In this document: piece by piece, positions 63,721-64,000 of the stretch | How positions within the stretch are numbered: the stretch's first letter is position 1 | Layout: the number at the start of each line of letters is the position of its first letter | Assembly: GCF_006715485.1 (NCBI RefSeq) | Contig: NZ_VFNH01000004.1 | Span: forward strand, 62,001-126,000 | Reading direction: 5' to 3' | Source of the DNA: Herbaspirillum sp. SJZ107 | GTDB lineage: Bacteria; Pseudomonadota; Gammaproteobacteria; Burkholderiales; Burkholderiaceae_D | DNA: 64,000 nucleotides | Program-made: the position numbers and the translations under genes | The notes under the pieces: generated by a model | Databases searched by the model: none | What the model was told of the DNA's origin: nothing | What the model saw: the letters and a program-made list of their open reading frames with translations, nothing else

Positions 63721-63929
63721 AACGCTTGTTGCTGTTGATCGTACCGCTGTGGGTGCTGACCGGCTGCCTCGAAGTCGAGCAGCACCCGAACTGGGTCAAG
63801 GGCCAGTACGCCGGCAAGAAGGACAACCGCCCATTCGAGGTGATGTTCCACAAGGACAGGCTGGCGTGGTGGGGCACGGTTGCCAACCGCAACATGCACC
63901 AGAACGAATACAACCGGGCCAACCCGTAA
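63717..63929 (+). CDS. Small lipoprotein between the formate dehydrogenase beta and gamma genes
   Basis: A 70-residue protein with a lipoprotein signal MKRLLLLIVPLWVLTGC (lipidated C17). The short mature part, LEVEQHPNWVKGQYAGKKDN onward, is soluble and tryptophan-containing. I do not recognise a characterised family. It overlaps the beta gene by four bases and precedes the next start by 10 bases, so it belongs to the operon. A structural or assembly role in the complex is possible, by position only. Confidence 0.8.
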   Translation: MKRLLLLIVPLWVLTGCLEVEQHPNWVKGQYAGKKDNRPFEVMFHKDRLAWWGTVANRNMHQNEYNRANP

Positions 63930-63939
63930 AGGAACCGAC

Positions 63940-64000
63940 ATGCGAATCGATTTGCGCGCCGCGCTTCCCTCCGCTGTGTCTCCCGGTGTGTCTCCTGTTT
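63940..64000 (+). CDS. Partial gene, probable formate dehydrogenase gamma subunit
   Basis: Only 20 codons are visible before the right edge: MRIDLRAALPSAVSPGVSPV, with AAAGGAAC upstream of ATG 63940. The sequence itself is not diagnostic. By position, directly after the alpha and beta genes and the lipoprotein, the cytochrome b556 gamma subunit is the expected next gene. The reading is open at the edge. Confidence 0.5.
   Translation, partial: MRIDLRAALPSAVSPGVSPV

Overview
The window is GC-rich betaproteobacterial chromosome. Gene content points to Oxalobacteraceae of the Massilia/Duganella type. Four large TonB-dependent receptors (TBDRs), two sugar-utilisation clusters built around them, an Fnr regulator with Fnr boxes, a formate dehydrogenase cluster and a polyamino-acid-type NRPS are all what one expects of a free-living, polysaccharide-degrading soil or plant-associated bacterium. 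This placement is inferred from content and composition, not from a marker gene. There is no rRNA, CRISPR array, insertion sequence or integrase. One tRNA (Cys) is present.

Region by region. 1-3436: the start of a TetR-type repressor with a palindromic site, a lone receiver protein, and a complete D-galactonate operon (dgoD-dgoK-dgoA). 3501-11566: a sugar-uptake locus with a TBDR, a divergent LacI-type regulator with twin operators between them, a GH65 phosphorylase, beta-phosphoglucomutase and an MFS transporter. 11675-17152: YdcF-like protein, DUF2236 protein, MsrA, an Xre/RES toxin-antitoxin pair in AT-richer DNA, and a FUSC/YccS membrane protein. 17410-32168: a galactan locus with TBDR, GH53 endo-galactanase, GH35 beta-galactosidase and a second TBDR. 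Facing it is an operon of lldD-like FMN enzyme, secreted hydrolase with C-terminal repeats, and GH43 glycosidase. 32352: tRNA-Cys. 32473-39135: TBDR, hybrid histidine kinase and REC-GGDEF cyclase in one tight operon. 39370-48455: acetyltransferase, two-part glycosyltransferase, VOC protein, pqiABC, and three small or membrane genes. 48574-53219: a Pls/PosA-type single-module NRPS with its own phosphopantetheinyl transferase. 53447-59002: Aer-type receptor, HemN, a REP-like repeat, DksA/TraR protein, GNAT protein, Fnr and a DUF2721 protein. 59246 to the right edge: TorD-like chaperone, Tat-signal peptide protein, formate dehydrogenase alpha and beta, a small lipoprotein, and the start of what is probably the gamma subunit.

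How it fits together. Galactan cut outside the cell by GH53 would enter through the flanking TBDRs and be trimmed by GH35 to galactose. Galactose oxidised to galactonate (enzyme not in this window) would feed DgoD-DgoK-DgoA to pyruvate and glyceraldehyde 3-phosphate. The GH65/pgmB/MFS locus would handle an alpha-glucoside by phosphorolysis. The right third is an oxygen/redox neighbourhood: Fnr, near-identical Fnr boxes before aer and hemN, and formate dehydrogenase. The most unusual element is the Pls-type synthetase, which by architecture should make a homopolymer of an amino acid rather than a classical peptide.
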